Part shown: positions 52,140 through 64,000 of the stretch, piece after piece
Layout of the letters: each line of letters starts with the position of its first letter
How positions within the stretch are numbered: the first letter of the stretch is position 1
Source of the DNA: Epiperipatus broadwayi
Lineage: Eukaryota; Onychophora; Udeonychophora; Euonychophora; Peripatidae
Length of the DNA stretch: 64,000 nucleotides
Reading direction: 5' to 3'
Assembly (NCBI GenBank): GCA_028023455.1
Contig: JAQFVV010006336.1
Span: 2,682,224 to 2,746,223, forward strand
The notes under the pieces: generated by a model
What the model saw: only the letters and a program-made list of their open reading frames with translations
Told to the model about the DNA's origin: nothing
Database searches by the model: none
Made by a program: the position numbers and the translations under genes

Positions 52140-52756
52140 TGTAACCGTCGGAATTGTTGAATGCTGTATTCCATTTAAATTGAAGAAAGAAGGCCCAAAA
52201 TGTTGGTGCCAATTTGTAACTGATTGAATTGATGGATGAAGGTGATGGTTAGGATGATCAATCTGATCTGATAAAAAAATCTAAAAATCCAATTTAAATT
52301 AATCTGGTCTAGCTCAATCGGGTCGCCATTATGTAATAAACCATCACAAAGCACAAATAATCTCTCTTAAAGTTTAATTTACTTAAGTTATATGTGAAAT
52401 GAAGGAATAATGAGACTATCTGCTCCAGACATCAACAAATCCATCACAATTACAACATGAATTGCAAAGAGCAGTGAAACCAACTACTATTGCCCTAAAC
52501 AATAATATAGGATTAGGCTAACTACTTGATTGGCAATCTAATCAAAATCAAATCCAATTAATAACTAAAACAGATTCCAATATATATACTTTATTAGCCT
52601 GTTACTGTTATAGTAATTTAAATCTACTTTATTATTTAAAAATGCTGCCCTTTTAACTTAATGGATAAGCTTCTAAGTACCTGTAATAGTACTTTACAAA
52701 ACATTTGTTTACACATAGACATTATTTAAATATCAAAACAAAATAATACTTGAACC

Positions 52757-52800
<44 letters not shown>

Positions 52801-53640
52801 TAAACACTCGTGTTAATATATATATATATATATCTTAATAAACGCTAAATAGAAAGATAAACACTCGTGTTAATAAGCGATATATATTTCTTTCTACTTC
52901 AATCTCTAATTAATAATTTTCTGTGGGCATCAACTGGTTTTATTATAATTTTATAAACACTTTGAAAATTTATGCACTCACTTAAATGTTTAAACAAATT
53001 AATATATGTCTATGGTTTACTAAGAAGCTACAAAATAATTTATAAATAATTTATAAATATCTTCCAATAAAGTGCTGCTTAATTAGTGCTTCGTTTATGT
53101 TTTTAAAATAGAATACTTCACTGGAGTTTAATATCAACACTCTATTAGCTCATCTCTAAATCTACAATGTCCAACCACATTACATAAAAGACATATCGAG
53201 CTTCTATTGGATGTTTATTCACCTGTGAGTATTAATACAATCTGTTTGAAATTTTAAACAATTGAATAAAAATTGACCGGCAACAATTAAAACATATGAT
53301 TATAATTGATATTTATACAAATCAAAATAATATTCAATTAAATCGGTCAATGAAGTTTATTCCCTTCATTTTATAGGAGTTTAAGGAAAATATCCAAGAC
53401 GAATTATTCTGAACCAAACGATAAAGTATAATCTATTTAGATTTTTATGATGGAATCAGACAAACATGAAATGATTGACTTTGTAATATTAACTAAGATA
53501 AATGAGAATATGTATATATAATATTCGAATGCAAATATAAATATAAAATTCATATGGAAACAAAATGAAATACTAATAAGCAAAACATACCTTATCTTAT
53601 ATTCCAATTTGCTTGCCAAGCTGAGTTTGAATCCTGTTAC
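52140..53640 (-). repeat. Possible LTR with adjacent primer-binding-site-like word
   Basis: On the minus strand the sequence reads ...TTATTACA, three bases, then TGGCGACCCGATTGAG (52328 downward). TTACA is a common LTR end, and TGGCGACC resembles the tRNA-complementary primer site of some Ty3/Gypsy elements. The putative LTR would extend from 52332 to the right, perhaps to about 53640, where GAATCCTGTTAC appears. About 190 bp of internal leader remains (52330-52140) before a (TA)n. No gag or pol was found nearby, so it would be a truncated element. (TA)n tracts at 52760-52796 and 52817-52832 and a 'TAAACACTCGTGTTAATA' pair lie inside. Confidence 0.35.
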
Positions 53641-55137
53641 TTAAATATCTACGCCGTCTTATATAATCCAAATAAAACAAAATAATTAACCTAGTCTTGA
53701 TATTTAAATTAACTCAATTTATTAGATTATAGAAAAGAAAATTGGCAATATTAATGATAAAATACATCGGAAATGACCTTATATTTTAGATTGGTTGACT
53801 AAATAAAAATGATCAAATTGCTATGTGTATCTCTGAATATGTTGCGATAACGATAACGACAAAAAAAAAATGAATGAGTAAATGATGGGAAAGGCTTTTG
53901 GATATTTTACTAAAAAAAATTTACATATAACCGATACCAAAAAAAATGTGAAATAGGAGGGTATCAAAATCTATTTGTTTATCAAAATAATAACGGATAA
54001 ATGAATATGAAATAATAAATATATTTGAGTCTTTCCGATCATCTTCATTTAATAAATTATATTACTTTTAGAGATAATAAAAAAAAAATCATTCCCTTTT
54101 ATTACATATAAAAAAATTAATACACGCACATTTTATATAAAAAAAAATCATACCATATATATATATGAGTCTGTTCGTTCACTATTTATTGGCCCATTGA
54201 TTGACTTCAGTTCTTATGGTGTAAAGAGAAGTTTCTTTGTCAGAAATAATAATCGCAAACTTTATAAGGCTTCACTAAAAGTTTTCTTTTTCCATCCGAA
54301 GAGGTGAGTGCACTTTGATTATCCCTTTTATGATGTGAATTGATCCAGTGGGTTCCTGTTCCTTTACTCGTGAGACGATGTTTACGCAAATCCATTTTTT
54401 TTTTATAAAGCATTTTCCTTTACCTCATAGGTTTTTTTTTTTTTTTACTTTGCTGCCACTTTCCCCGGAAACTTTTCGCAACTGCCCGCTAAATGATTGA
54501 ACGGGCAGATAATTCCACTATTTTTCCATGTTTTATGGTTTTACACACAAAAAAAAATATTGAAAAAACTTTATTTGTTAAGACAGAAAATATGTCTGTC
54601 CTTGACGATAGCAAAATGATGAAGAAGATCCTGTTATATTCTGTCGCGTCTTTTTTTTTATATGTTCTCTTTCTGACGTTTTTCGTATCTTGATGACCAT
54701 TCAATATTACTCAATTAAACTTCAATTCCATCAGTTTTCTTATCATAGTTTTCACGCGGTTTTGGGGTAAGTTCGGAGAAAAAGATACATGAAAATTAAA
54801 TCCAAATTCGATTACAATTTTTTTATTATTTACAAACCAAAATACAAAATTGATATAATAACCTTTTAAATTATTGATAAACATCAATAATTTACACATA
54901 TCTATATTTTTTAATAATAATATTTTTTTAATTAATTTATAAACAAATATACACAACATAAAAACATTGAACTGTATATAATAATGTTACTATGGTGACT
55001 GCATTCATATATGAAATATATAAAATAATATCGATCCTATTTAGTTAAACTTATATTGTACTGAATTGTTTATTTTTTTTTTTTATATATATACCTGGAT
55101 CATCAATTTGAACATTCACAATATATATATATATATA
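53641..55137. other. No recognised gene; hairpin and donor-like site
   Basis: AT-rich to 54170, then a less AT-rich 350 bp. That part holds GAAGAGGTGAGTG (about 54299), a good 5' splice-site match, and a perfect 7-bp hairpin CTGCCCG/CGGGCAG (about 54482-54507). A plus-strand frame (54493-54693, 66 codons) ends in a hydrophobic run (YSVASFFLYVLFLTFFV); an equally long frame overlaps on the minus strand, so neither is convincing. The 54180-54300 piece could be a small exon, but nothing else supports it. Confidence 0.25.
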
Positions 55138-55390
55138 TTATAATGGTCAGTAAGGATGATGAAGATGCCAGTCTTACCGTATCTGCCAACAGGGACACCA
55201 CTAGGCTATTTGGAACTTAGAAAATTTATAAAGTAGACAGATACACACTGTTAAGACCACGGCCGCCAGCCCAAGTCACTAGATCATGAAGTAGCAGAGG
55301 TTTATACATATTTATTAAAATATATTTCAATAAAGAATTTAAAAAGCAAATAAATAAATTAGATCACTGTCAGTAGTAATAACACACAAG

Positions 55391-55467
<77 letters not shown>

Positions 55468-57390
55468 TGATGACACACTAAACTTGAAAAATAATTATAT
55501 AAAAAAAAATTGTTTGTTTCATTATTATTTACTATTATTTTTATTTGTTTTAACTTTTATTTTTAATCTTAGAAATGTTGAGTATAGATGAGCTACCCAG
55601 ACGATGCATTTAAAAGATCTTCAAACATTTGATTCCAGGCTAAAAGTCCACAGCCACACGAATGCCCACTTCTAGATATATATCAGCAACCAATGCAATG
55701 TGAACATGCTAGCATAGAATCATGCTGACAGGAATGTACATCTGAACAGCATGATGTTATTGGAGAAAACATGAGCTTCAAACAGTTTAGGACTGTACTT
55801 CTATCTGGTGAAGGAATCATGCATGTAATATAAAGATAAAAAGATACATATGGATGAGAGAGCAGTCCTATCTTGCTGACTTATTTTCTCAATCCATAGA
55901 GCTGGAATGGGTCAATTGTGCAGAAAATACATCTGCATCCATTTCAAAGATATGACTACCTCTTTGGGGTCATGCATTCAGTTGGACTCATTGCCCTAGG
56001 TGCTAACACACTTCACATTACATTGATATAAATGTCCATATATCTCTCCACCAGCATTGACACAACTATGAAACAAATAGTCCGAAATCAAAACTCCTTT
56101 ACAACTAACATATATTTAACCAAGTCTAGCGACCACCTACACTCAACTAATATTTAAATCATTTTATTAATTTAATTCTAAAAAAAATATTTGGTTTAAG
56201 GTTTTAAAATCATTTTTTAAATGACACATTATCTTTAACTTATTTTTTTACTACAAACATTATTTAACCTACTTTTCTTTTAATTTAAATTCAATAATGC
56301 ACAAATAACGATGTGTTTCTATCTTTTTAAATTTAAGTTTGCAATCGCAAACCCCTACACTATTACAAACAGATCTTACACTTAGCATAAATGAAAACAT
56401 ATAACACATATTTTAAAAAGATTATGTTTCAATTTTAGATAAGTCTTAAAATTTTAAAGTTTATAAAAATAGAGTTCAGATTTGATCAAGAGAGAAAGTC
56501 TATAATTCATCTTTAATGGAAAATAAAGTTCTGAGATTTTAAATTAAAGTTCATAATGTTTTTTTTTCAATAATGTATACTTTCCTTTCTTTCTCCGGTA
56601 TCGTTTCTTTGTGCTGAAGATCTGAATTTACACAAGATCCATTTCTTGTGGGTGATGACAATTTATGAAGATGCATTTGCGATGTTTTCTGAAGATGGTA
56701 CCAGTGGTTAGATCCTGGGATCCATGGAGATGAAAGCTGCCTTTAGCCAGCTGAATCGAAGGAAGCACAACAAAGTGGATTACATTTTTAGTAACGGCGA
56801 CAATATATATATTTTTAATTATTTTATTTCCAGCAAAGATGATGAAATTCAAACTTTAATTTTTCTAATTCTTTCTAATTAATTATTGTTTTGGATTTTT
56901 TTTTATATTCCTCAGGCACCTTATCTCTGGAATGCAGGATTCATCAAACATATTTCATATCTCTATTTTATTGTTTAATTCAGTTTGTGGCCAAGTAGAT
57001 TTTGGGTTTATGGCTAAGTAAATTTTTCCACTGAAGTCTGTGTTCATATCTTTGGGCAGGAAAAGCAAGTCTTTTGTTTCTATTCCTTGACTCTTATCTC
57101 TTTCGTAATAATCTTTTTATTGATTGTCATTTTGCCTTAAGGATCTGTTTGTAATTTTTATATTTAAAAATTATAAACTCTTCACTATTATTAAAAAGGT
57201 TTTTATTTTATACTTTATTTAAAGATTAGAATCTTTGATTCTATAATTTATTTAAAGCCTATTTTAATATTTAAATCAAACATTAATAAATTAATAATTC
57301 CTTATTTGTGCATTTTGAAAGTTTGTGCATTTAATTCAGTATTAGATATTTACAAAAAAGTCAAGTATTAAAATTTAAATGTAATGCATA
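55138..57390. repeat. Unclassified 2.2-kb repeat, copy A
   Basis: Starts TTATAATGGTCAG and ends AAATTTAAATGTAATGCATA. It aligns over its whole length with 57963-60150. It includes a (TA)n insertion at 55396-55463 not matched in copy B, a segment with CCACAGCCACACGAATGCCC, and on the minus strand two short coding-like pieces (see copy B). Here the piece near 56990 has a TGA where copy B has a Trp codon. No TIR, LTR boundary or named domain was recognised. Confidence 0.85.
56628..57030 (-). pseudogene. Coding-like relic in repeat copy A
   Basis: Two minus-strand pieces correspond to those in copy B. The first (57040-56890) reads FSGKIYLAINPKSTWPQTEL and FDESCIPEIRCLRNIKK with one internal TGA. 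The second (56852-56628) reads FIIFAGNKIIKNIY and GTIFRKHRKCIFINCHHPQE. I do not recognise the protein. Matching residues between copies in the same frame show the pieces descend from one coding sequence or from very recently duplicated DNA. Confidence 0.35.
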
Positions 57391-57962
57391 TATATATATA
57401 TCACCGAACTTATTTAAAAAAATGATAAAAATATATATATATATCACCGAACTTATTTAAAAAAATGATTAAAAAAAGTCTTTAGTTAGGGTTTGTACTA
57501 ATTAATAATAGTAATGCGTTAAATTTCTTTTTTTTTTTTTCATGGATGTATTTTTTTTTTTGCACAATATCCAAACTATAACTATGTTAATACAAAAATA
57601 TATATACTCATTTCAAAAAAAATATTACTGGCTTAATTTTCAAGGCATTCGTGAGTTTATTAAACATCGGACTATAACTTTACGTTAATACAAAAAAATA
57701 TTACTCATTTCAGAAAAAATATTACTGGCTTAATTTTCAAAATATTCGTATTTTTTAAGTTACGAAAACATTCCTTATCTTTTTCAAATATTAAAGTTAT
57801 TTGACGATCATATTTATACCTAACAGTCACATCTTATTTTAACTTATTCCTACTATACCTATTCTGATGTTCAGGGTGCTATTTGCACTATTTTCTAAAC
57901 TATTTTATTTGTATCAGGGTATTCGTAGTTAATGAATATCATACCACATGCTGGGCAGCCAT
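57391..57962. repeat. Spacer with two small tandem duplications
   Basis: A unit of about 35 bp, (TA)n-CACCGAACTTATTTAAAAAAA, occurs twice at about 57391-57467. A unit of about 95 bp with 'ATTACTGGCTTAATTTTCAA' and 'GTTAATACAAAAA' occurs twice at about 57571-57750. No gene. Confidence 0.8.
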
Positions 57963-60150
57963 TTATAATGGTCAGGGATGATGATGAAGTTTCCAGTCTT
58001 ACCATATCTGCCAACAGGGCGCCACTAGGCTATTTGGAACCAAGAAAATTTATAAAGTAGACAGATACATGCTGTTAAGACCATGACCGCCAGACCAAGT
58101 CACTAGTTTATGAAGTAGCAGAGGTTTATACATATTTATTAAAATATACTTCAATAAAGATTTTAAAAAGCAAATAATAAATGAGATCACTGTCAGTAGT
58201 AATAACACAAAATTTTATTTATGTATATATATAAGTGACGACACCCAAAACTTGAAAAATAATTATATAAAAAAAAATTGTTTGTTTCATTATTATTTAC
58301 TATTATTTTTATTTGTATTAACTTTTATTTTTAATCTTAGAAATGTTGAGTATAGATGAGCTACCTAGACGATGCATTTAAAAGATCTTCAAACATTTGA
58401 TTCCAGGCTAAAAGTCCACAGCCACACGAACGCCCGCTTCTAGATATATATCAGCAACCAATGCAATGTGAACATGTTAGCATAGTATCATGCTGACAGG
58501 AATGTGCATCTGAACAGTGTGATATTATTGGAGAAAACATGAGCTTCAACCAGTATAGAAATGTACTTCTATCTGGCAAAGGAATCATGCATGTAATATA
58601 AAGAGAAATTGCTACGTATGGATGAGAGAGTGGTCCTATCTTGCCGACTTATCTTCTCAATCAATAGAGCTGGAATGGGTCAATTGTGCAGGAAATATGT
58701 CTGCATCCATTACAACGATATGACTACTCTTTGGGGTCATGCATTCAGTTGGACTCATCACCCTAGATGCTAACAGACTTCACATTACATTGATATAAAC
58801 GTCCATATATCTCTCCACCAGAATTGACACAACTACAAAACAAATAGTCCATAATCAAAACCTCTTTAAAACTAACATATATTTAACCAAGTCTAGCATC
58901 CATCTACACTCAACTAATATTTAAATCATTTTATTAATTTAATTCTAAAATAAATCTTTGGTTTAAGGTTTTAAAATCATTTTTAAAATGACACATTATA
59001 TTTAACTTATTTTTTTACTACAAATATTATTTAACCTACTTTTCTTTTAATTTAAATTCAATATTGCACAAATAACGATGTGTTTCTATCTTTTTAAATT
59101 TAAGATTGCAATCGCAAACCTCTACCCTATTACAAACAGATCTTACATGTAACATAAATGAAAACATATAACACATATTTAAAAAAAGATTACATTTCAA
59201 TTTTAGATAAGACTTAAAATTTTAAAGTTTATAAAAATAGAGTTCAGATTTGATCAAGAGAGAAAGTCTATAATTCATCTTTAAAGGAAAATAAAGTTCT
59301 AAGATTTTAAATTAAGCGAGTTCATAATGTTTTTTTTTCAATAATGTATACTTTCCTTTCTTTCTCCATGATCGTTCCTTCATGATGAAGATCTGAATTT
59401 ACACAAGATCCATTTTTTGTGGGTGATGATGATTTATGAAGATGCATTTACGATGTTTTCTGAAGACGGTACCAGTGGTTCGATTCTGGGATCCATGGAG
59501 ATGAAAGCTGCGTTCGTCTAGCTGAACTGAAGAAAGCACGATGAGGCAGAATACATTGTTAGTGTGGCAACAATATATATATTTAATTATTTTATTTCCA
59601 GCAAAGACGATGGAATTCAATCTTTAATTTTTTTAATTCTCTCTAATTAATTATTGTTTTGGATTTTCTTTTTATAGTCCTCAGGCACCTTATCTCTGGA
59701 ATGCAGAATTCATCAAACATATTCCATATTTCTATTTTATTGGTTAATTCAGTTTGTGGCCAAGTAGATTTTGGGTTTATGGCTAAGTAAAATTTTCCAC
59801 TGAGGTCTCTGTTCATATCTTGGGGCAGGAAAAGCAAGTCTTTTGTTTCTATTCCTTAACACTTATCTCTTTCGTAATCAACTTTTTAATTGTCATTTTG
59901 CCCTAAGGATCTCTTTGTAATTTTAATATTTAAAAATTAAATCTCCTCACTATTATTAAAAAGGTTTTTATTTTATACTTTATTTAAATAAAGATTGGAA
60001 TTTTTGATTCTATAATTATTTTAAAGCTTATTTTAATATTTAAATCAAACATTAATACATTAATTATTCGTTATTTGTGCATTTTGAAAGATTGTGCACT
60101 TATTAGATATTTACAAAAAAGTCGAGTATTAAAATTTAAATGTAACACAT
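57963..60150. repeat. Unclassified 2.2-kb repeat, copy B
   Basis: Same order as copy A, with scattered substitutions and small indels. Starts TTATAATGGTCAGGGATG after GGGCAGCCA and ends AAATTTAAATGTAACACATA before a short (TA)n and the 397-bp array. Its last about 130 bp (60027-60150) recur in inverted orientation at 62665-62800. Confidence 0.85.
59399..59837 (-). pseudogene. Coding-like relic in repeat copy B
   Basis: Minus strand: 59837-59643 is open for 64 codons (DLSGKFYLAINPKSTWPQTE, then FDEFCIPEIRCL), ending KSKTIIN. 59620-59399 is open for 73 codons (SIVFAGNKIIKYIY, then RSFHLHGSQNRTTGTVFRKH). The two are in different frames 22 bp apart and could be one frameshifted protein. No motif of RT, integrase, transposase or gag was seen. 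The stop that breaks the first piece in copy A is a Trp codon here, so copy B is nearer the ancestral state. Confidence 0.35.
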
Positions 60151-60161
60151 ATATATATATA
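60027..60161. repeat. Left inverted flank of the 397-bp array (end of repeat copy B)
   Basis: About 120-130 bp, including AAGCTTATTTTAATATTTAA, TTATTTGTGCATTTTGAAAG and TTAGATATTTACAAAAAAGT, that recurs reverse-complemented at 62665-62800. The (TA)n borders the array on both sides. Confidence 0.85.
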
Positions 60162-62638
60162 TGAAAAACAAAAAAACAAGTAAAAAAACTTGCTAAGGCT
60201 TGTATTTATGTCAACAGATGGCGTTCTACCAAAAACACCATCAAGCATATGTTTACATCAACATCAGAGCAAGCATTCACTATCTGTAACTTTAATTCCA
60301 CTTTCAGATCATGATTACAAGCTATTTGCTATCATCAGTGAAAGACAGGAATAAGAAACTAGATCTAAACACAAACTCTGAGCGTTTATGAAACAGTTTC
60401 TATTCAGCTTGCAAGTGTGAATCTTTTAGACACGTAATGTCTTCAAACTCAGCAAAGCAAGCCAGATAGCTATATGGGTCTGATATCAGTTCAGCATCAC
60501 CACCTAGTAGAAGCTTCTGCAATATATATCATTGAAAGAAAGACCTCAAAAGTACATTCATGAAAAACAAAAAAACAAGTTAAAAAACTTGCTAACGCTT
60601 GTATTTGGGTCATATGTTTGATGATGTTTTTGGTAGAATGCCATCTGTTGACATAAATACAAGTGTTAGCAAGTATTTTAACTTGTTTTTTGTTTTTCAT
60701 AAATGTACCTTTGAGGTCTTTGTAGCAATGATATATATTGCAGAGGCTTCTACTATGTGGTGATACTGAACTGATATCAGACCCATATAGCTATCTGGCT
60801 TGCTATGCTGAGTTTGAAGACATTACATGTCTAAAAGATTCACACTTGCAAGTTGAATAGAAACTGTTTTGTAAATGCTAAGAGTTTGTGTTTAGATCTA
60901 GTTTCTTATTCCTGTCTTTCACTGATGATAGCAAATAGCTTGAAATCATGATCTGAAAGTGGAATTAAAGTTAGAGATAATGAATGCTTGCTCTGACATT
61001 TATGTAAACATACGCTTGATGGTGTTTTGGTAGAACACCATCTGTTGACATAAATACAAGTGTTAGCAAGTTTTTTAACTTGTTTTTTGTTTTTCATAAA
61101 TGTACATTTGAGGTCTTTGTAGCAATGATATATATTGCAGAGATTTCTACTATGTGGTGATACTGAACTGATATCAGACCCATATAGCTATCTGGCTTGC
61201 TATGCCGAGTTTAAAGACATTACATGTCTAAAAGATTCACACTTTCAAGTTGAATAGAAACTGTTTCGTAAACGCTCAGAGTTTGTGTTTAGATTTAGTT
61301 TCTTATTCCTGTATTTCACTGATGATAGCAAATAGCTTGAAATAATGATCTGAAAGTGGAATTAAAGTTAGAGATAATGAATGCTTGCTCTGACATTTAT
61401 GTAAACATACGTTTGATGGTGTTTTTGGTAGAACACCATTTGTTGACATAAATACAAGCATTAGCAAGTTTTTTAACTTGTTTTTTGTTTTTCATAAATG
61501 TACTTTGAGGTCTTTGTAGCAATGATATATATTGCAGAGGCTTCTACTATGTGGTGATACTGAACTGATATCAGACCCATATAGCTATCTGGATTGCTAT
61601 GCTGAGTTTGAAGACATTACATGTGTTAAGGATTCACGCTTGCAAGTTGAATAGAAACTGTTTCATAAACGCTCAGAGTTTGTGTTTAGATCTAGTTTCT
61701 TATTCCTGTCTTTCACTGATGATAGCAAATATCTTGAAATCATGATCTGAAAGTGGAATTAAAGTTAGAGATAGTGAATGGTTGCTCTGACATTTATGTA
61801 AACATACGCTTGATGGTGTTTTTGGTAGAATGCCATCTGTTGACATAAATACAAGCATTAGCAAGTTTTTAACTTGTTTTTTGTTTTTCATAAATGTACC
61901 TTTGAGATCTTTCTAGCAATGATATATACTGCAGAGGCTTCTACTATGTGGTGATGCTGAACTGATATCAGACCCATATAGCTATCTGGCTTGCTATGTT
62001 GAGTTTGAAGACATTACATGTCTAAAAGATTCATGATTGCAAGCTGAATAGAAACTGTTTCATATATGCTCAGAGTTTGTGTTTAGATCTCGTTTCTTAT
62101 TTTTGTCTTTCACTGATGATAGCAAATAGCTTGAAATCATGATCTGAAAGTGGAATTAAAGTTAGAGATTGTGAATGCTTGCTCTGATGTTTATGAAAAC
62201 ATACGCTTGATGGTGTTTTTGGTAGAATGCCATCTGTTGACATAAATACAAGCATTAGCAAGTTTTTAAATTGTTTTTTGTTTTTCATAAATGTACCTTT
62301 GAGGTCTTTCTAGCAATGATATATATTGCAGAGGCTTCTACTATGTGGTGATGCTGAACTGATATCAGACCCATATAGCTATCTTGCTTGCTATGCTGAG
62401 TTTGAAGACATTACATGTCTAAAAGATTCATGCTTGCAAGTTGAATAGAAACTGTTTCATAAATGCTTAGAGTTTGTGTTTAGATCTAGTTTCTTATTCC
62501 TGTATTTCACTGATGATAGCAAATACCTTGAAATATTGATCTGAAAGTGGAATTAAAGTTAGAGATAGTGGATGCTTGCTCTGACATTTATGTAAACATA
62601 CGCTTGACGGTGTTTTTGGTAGAACACCATCTGTTGAC

Positions 62639-62640
<2 letters not shown>
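60162..62640. repeat. 397-bp tandem array with an internal inversion
   Basis: One full unit plus a partial unit run in one orientation (60162-60607). Then a partial unit (about 60608-60697) and full units at 60698-61094, 61095-61492, 61493-61888 and 61889-62285 (397, 398, 396, 397 bp), with a last partial unit at 62286-62640, run in the opposite orientation. Marker words are AACTTGTTTTTTGTTTTTCA, GATATCAGACCCATATAGCT and CCATCTGTTGACAT. Each unit has a minus-strand open frame of about 63 codons (MKNKKQVK.LANTCIYV...), conserved only because the units are similar; I do not treat it as a gene. Confidence 0.95.
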
Positions 62641-62678
<38 letters not shown>

Positions 62679-62800
62679 TACATTTAAATTTTAATACTTG
62701 ACTTTTTTGTAAATATCTAATAAATGCACAAACTTTCAAAATGCACAAATAACGAATAATTAATTTATTAATGTTTTTTTTAAATATTAAAATAAGCTTC
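62641..62800. repeat. (TA)n/(TG)n and right inverted flank of the array
   Basis: A TA run (to about 62664) and a short (TG)n are followed by TTACATTTAAATTTTAATAC, CTTTCAAAATGCACAAATAA and TTTAAATATTAAAATAAGCT. This is the reverse complement of the end of repeat copy B. Another (TA)n follows at about 62803. Confidence 0.85.
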
Positions 62801-64000
62801 ATATATATATATATTGTGATGATTGCACATACTGCGGTCACACAAATAAATATTAAACATTCAAAAAATATTAAATATTATGTTTGGAAGAAAAAAAATA
62901 GAAAAAAAGAAAAAGCGAGCTTGGAAAAATTTACAGAACAAACAAATGTTTCAACTAATTAAAAAAAGAGAGGGGAATTAGAATCAAAAGATTCTTATCT
63001 TTTACCCTCCAAAGTTCGGGTTTTGGTGAAATTAAAATATAAAATTAGAGATATTGGAAATGTATGTTAAAAAATAAAGTGATAAAGAAATATAAATAAA
63101 ATTCAAATTAAAATCCGATTTTGAATGAAAGTAAAGTTTAAAAAAAATAAAAACCCTTAAATAGCACGCAAAACAGAGAAAGTTAGACATGATCAAATGA
63201 TAAGGATCTGGGTTTTAAAGTACACATTTGACGATAAACGAAATGCGTGTATGGAGTGTATTTGAAGCAGGATATAGACAGAAATAATAAATGCTTAATC
63301 AAATTTTTTTAAAAAAAAAAAAAAGAAAAACGTATTAAAATCTGTTTAATTAAAATCAAGAATATTGAAATAAATAAAGGTACCTAGTGCTACGAGAGTG
63401 GGTAAAACCAATTTACATATGGCTGAAGGCATAGTAAGAAAGAAGGTGTGAAACAAAGGATCGGAATGACAAAGGCTGGTGAAATTTTTTAATTAAAAAA
63501 AAAGTTTTTCAAGAGAGATTAAAACTAGAGACTTCATGTTGAAAGGGTGGTAAAACACAGCTCTGATAATCAACCAATATAGTTAACAAATATGACCTTT
63601 AACATTGGTGCTTCATCTAGAATGGCTGGCTAAGGCCATCATGATTGCTGGTCAATCCGGACTTACTGTACTAATGTTTCATGTCAAGATGTAATAACCG
63701 CCATTGTAGCACCTGCTGGAGGGTTTACTTAGTTGCCTTGTCCTCGATGCGTTGTCCTTGATGCCTCATTCATGATGCCTTAACACTGAGAAGCTATACA
63801 CAACCAAGTCTAAACTCCGAGCGACCATCCCTCCTAAAGAATTGGAGAAATTCATGTGGTGGTCGGCAGGACGTCGGATAAATTCAGAGACTAAATCCTA
63901 GGTAAAGATACATACTTTTTTTATATATATCAATCTGTACATCGTTTACTTAAACAATGGCCACCTGCTTTTTGTGAATGATAAAGACAATCTTGAATTT
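62801..64000. other. No recognised gene
   Basis: 62800-63500 is purine-rich and AT-rich. 63540-63910 has more G/C and ends AATCCTAGGTAAAGATA, a splice-donor-like site, so a small exon or LTR piece is possible. No open frame with recognisable motif was found. Sequence continues past the window. Confidence 0.3.

Noticed and set aside
54489-54704. Small membrane protein from the 66-codon plus-strand frame
   Set aside because: An equally long frame lies on the other strand, there is no homologue I recognise, and the hydrophobic run is expected from T-rich DNA.
55138-60150. The two 2.2-kb copies as LTRs of one retrotransposon
   Set aside because: Only about 570 bp lies between them, with no coding or primer site, and the repeat does not start TG or end CA.
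60162-62640. CRISPR-like array
   Set aside because: The units are 397-bp tandem copies without short repeats and unique spacers, in a eukaryotic repeat context.
60497-62841. Repeated 63-codon open frames (MKNKKQVK...) as a possible multigene family or repeat protein
   Set aside because: They occur once per 397-bp satellite unit, lack upstream coding context, and vary by frameshift between units (one unit has lost the frame). Conservation is explained by tandem duplication.

Overview
This window reads as a strongly AT-rich, gene-poor stretch of an invertebrate animal genome. There is no operon structure or dense coding, and I recognise no host gene, tRNA or rRNA. Almost everything identifiable is a transposable element or simple repeat. 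Long perfect (TA)n tracts (up to about 110 bp), RTE-type LINEs and several Penelope-like element (PLE) families would fit a mollusc, perhaps a cephalopod. That placement is inference; planarian or cnidarian genomes are not excluded.

Layout. 1-7 kb: a PLE GIY-YIG fragment with a hammerhead-like motif, a fold-back element near 3.3 kb, and a LINE C-terminal relic near 5.7 kb. 7.37-8.89 kb: a Tigger/pogo DNA transposon with both ends visible. 9-17 kb: old LTR- and gag-like relics, a dispersed repeat and long microsatellites. 17.7-20.9 kb: the best-preserved element, a 3.2-kb minus-strand PLE with reverse transcriptase, GIY-YIG nuclease and 207-bp LTR-like repeats (two mismatches) at both ends. 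21-22 kb: second copy of the dispersed repeat. 23.87-25.60 kb: an RTE LINE with an inverted 5' part and a 12-bp target-site duplication. 27.3-30.2 kb: a decayed PLE whose upstream repeat carries a perfect 172-bp palindrome. 30.5-32.0 kb: a CpG-richer LTR-like block. 32-37.4 kb: nothing recognised. 37.4-51.5 kb: a stack of LINE, PLE and RTE pieces, possibly one LINE split by nested insertions. 52.1-53.6 kb: a possible LTR. 55.1-60.2 kb: two direct copies of an unclassified 2.2-kb repeat. 60.2-62.8 kb: a 397-bp tandem array containing an internal inversion and flanked by inverted copies of the 2.2-kb repeat's end. 62.8-64 kb: nothing recognised.

The genes do not form a pathway. The coding segments are parts of retroelement machines: reverse transcriptases, APE and GIY-YIG endonucleases, gag-like proteins and a transposase. 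Nearly all are broken by stops or frameshifts. The most unusual structures are the perfect palindrome with an empty-site paralogue, the inverted 397-bp array, the young PLE with a possible slippery site, and the twin-primed RTE. All similarity statements come from reading the sequence by eye; no alignment or database search was run.
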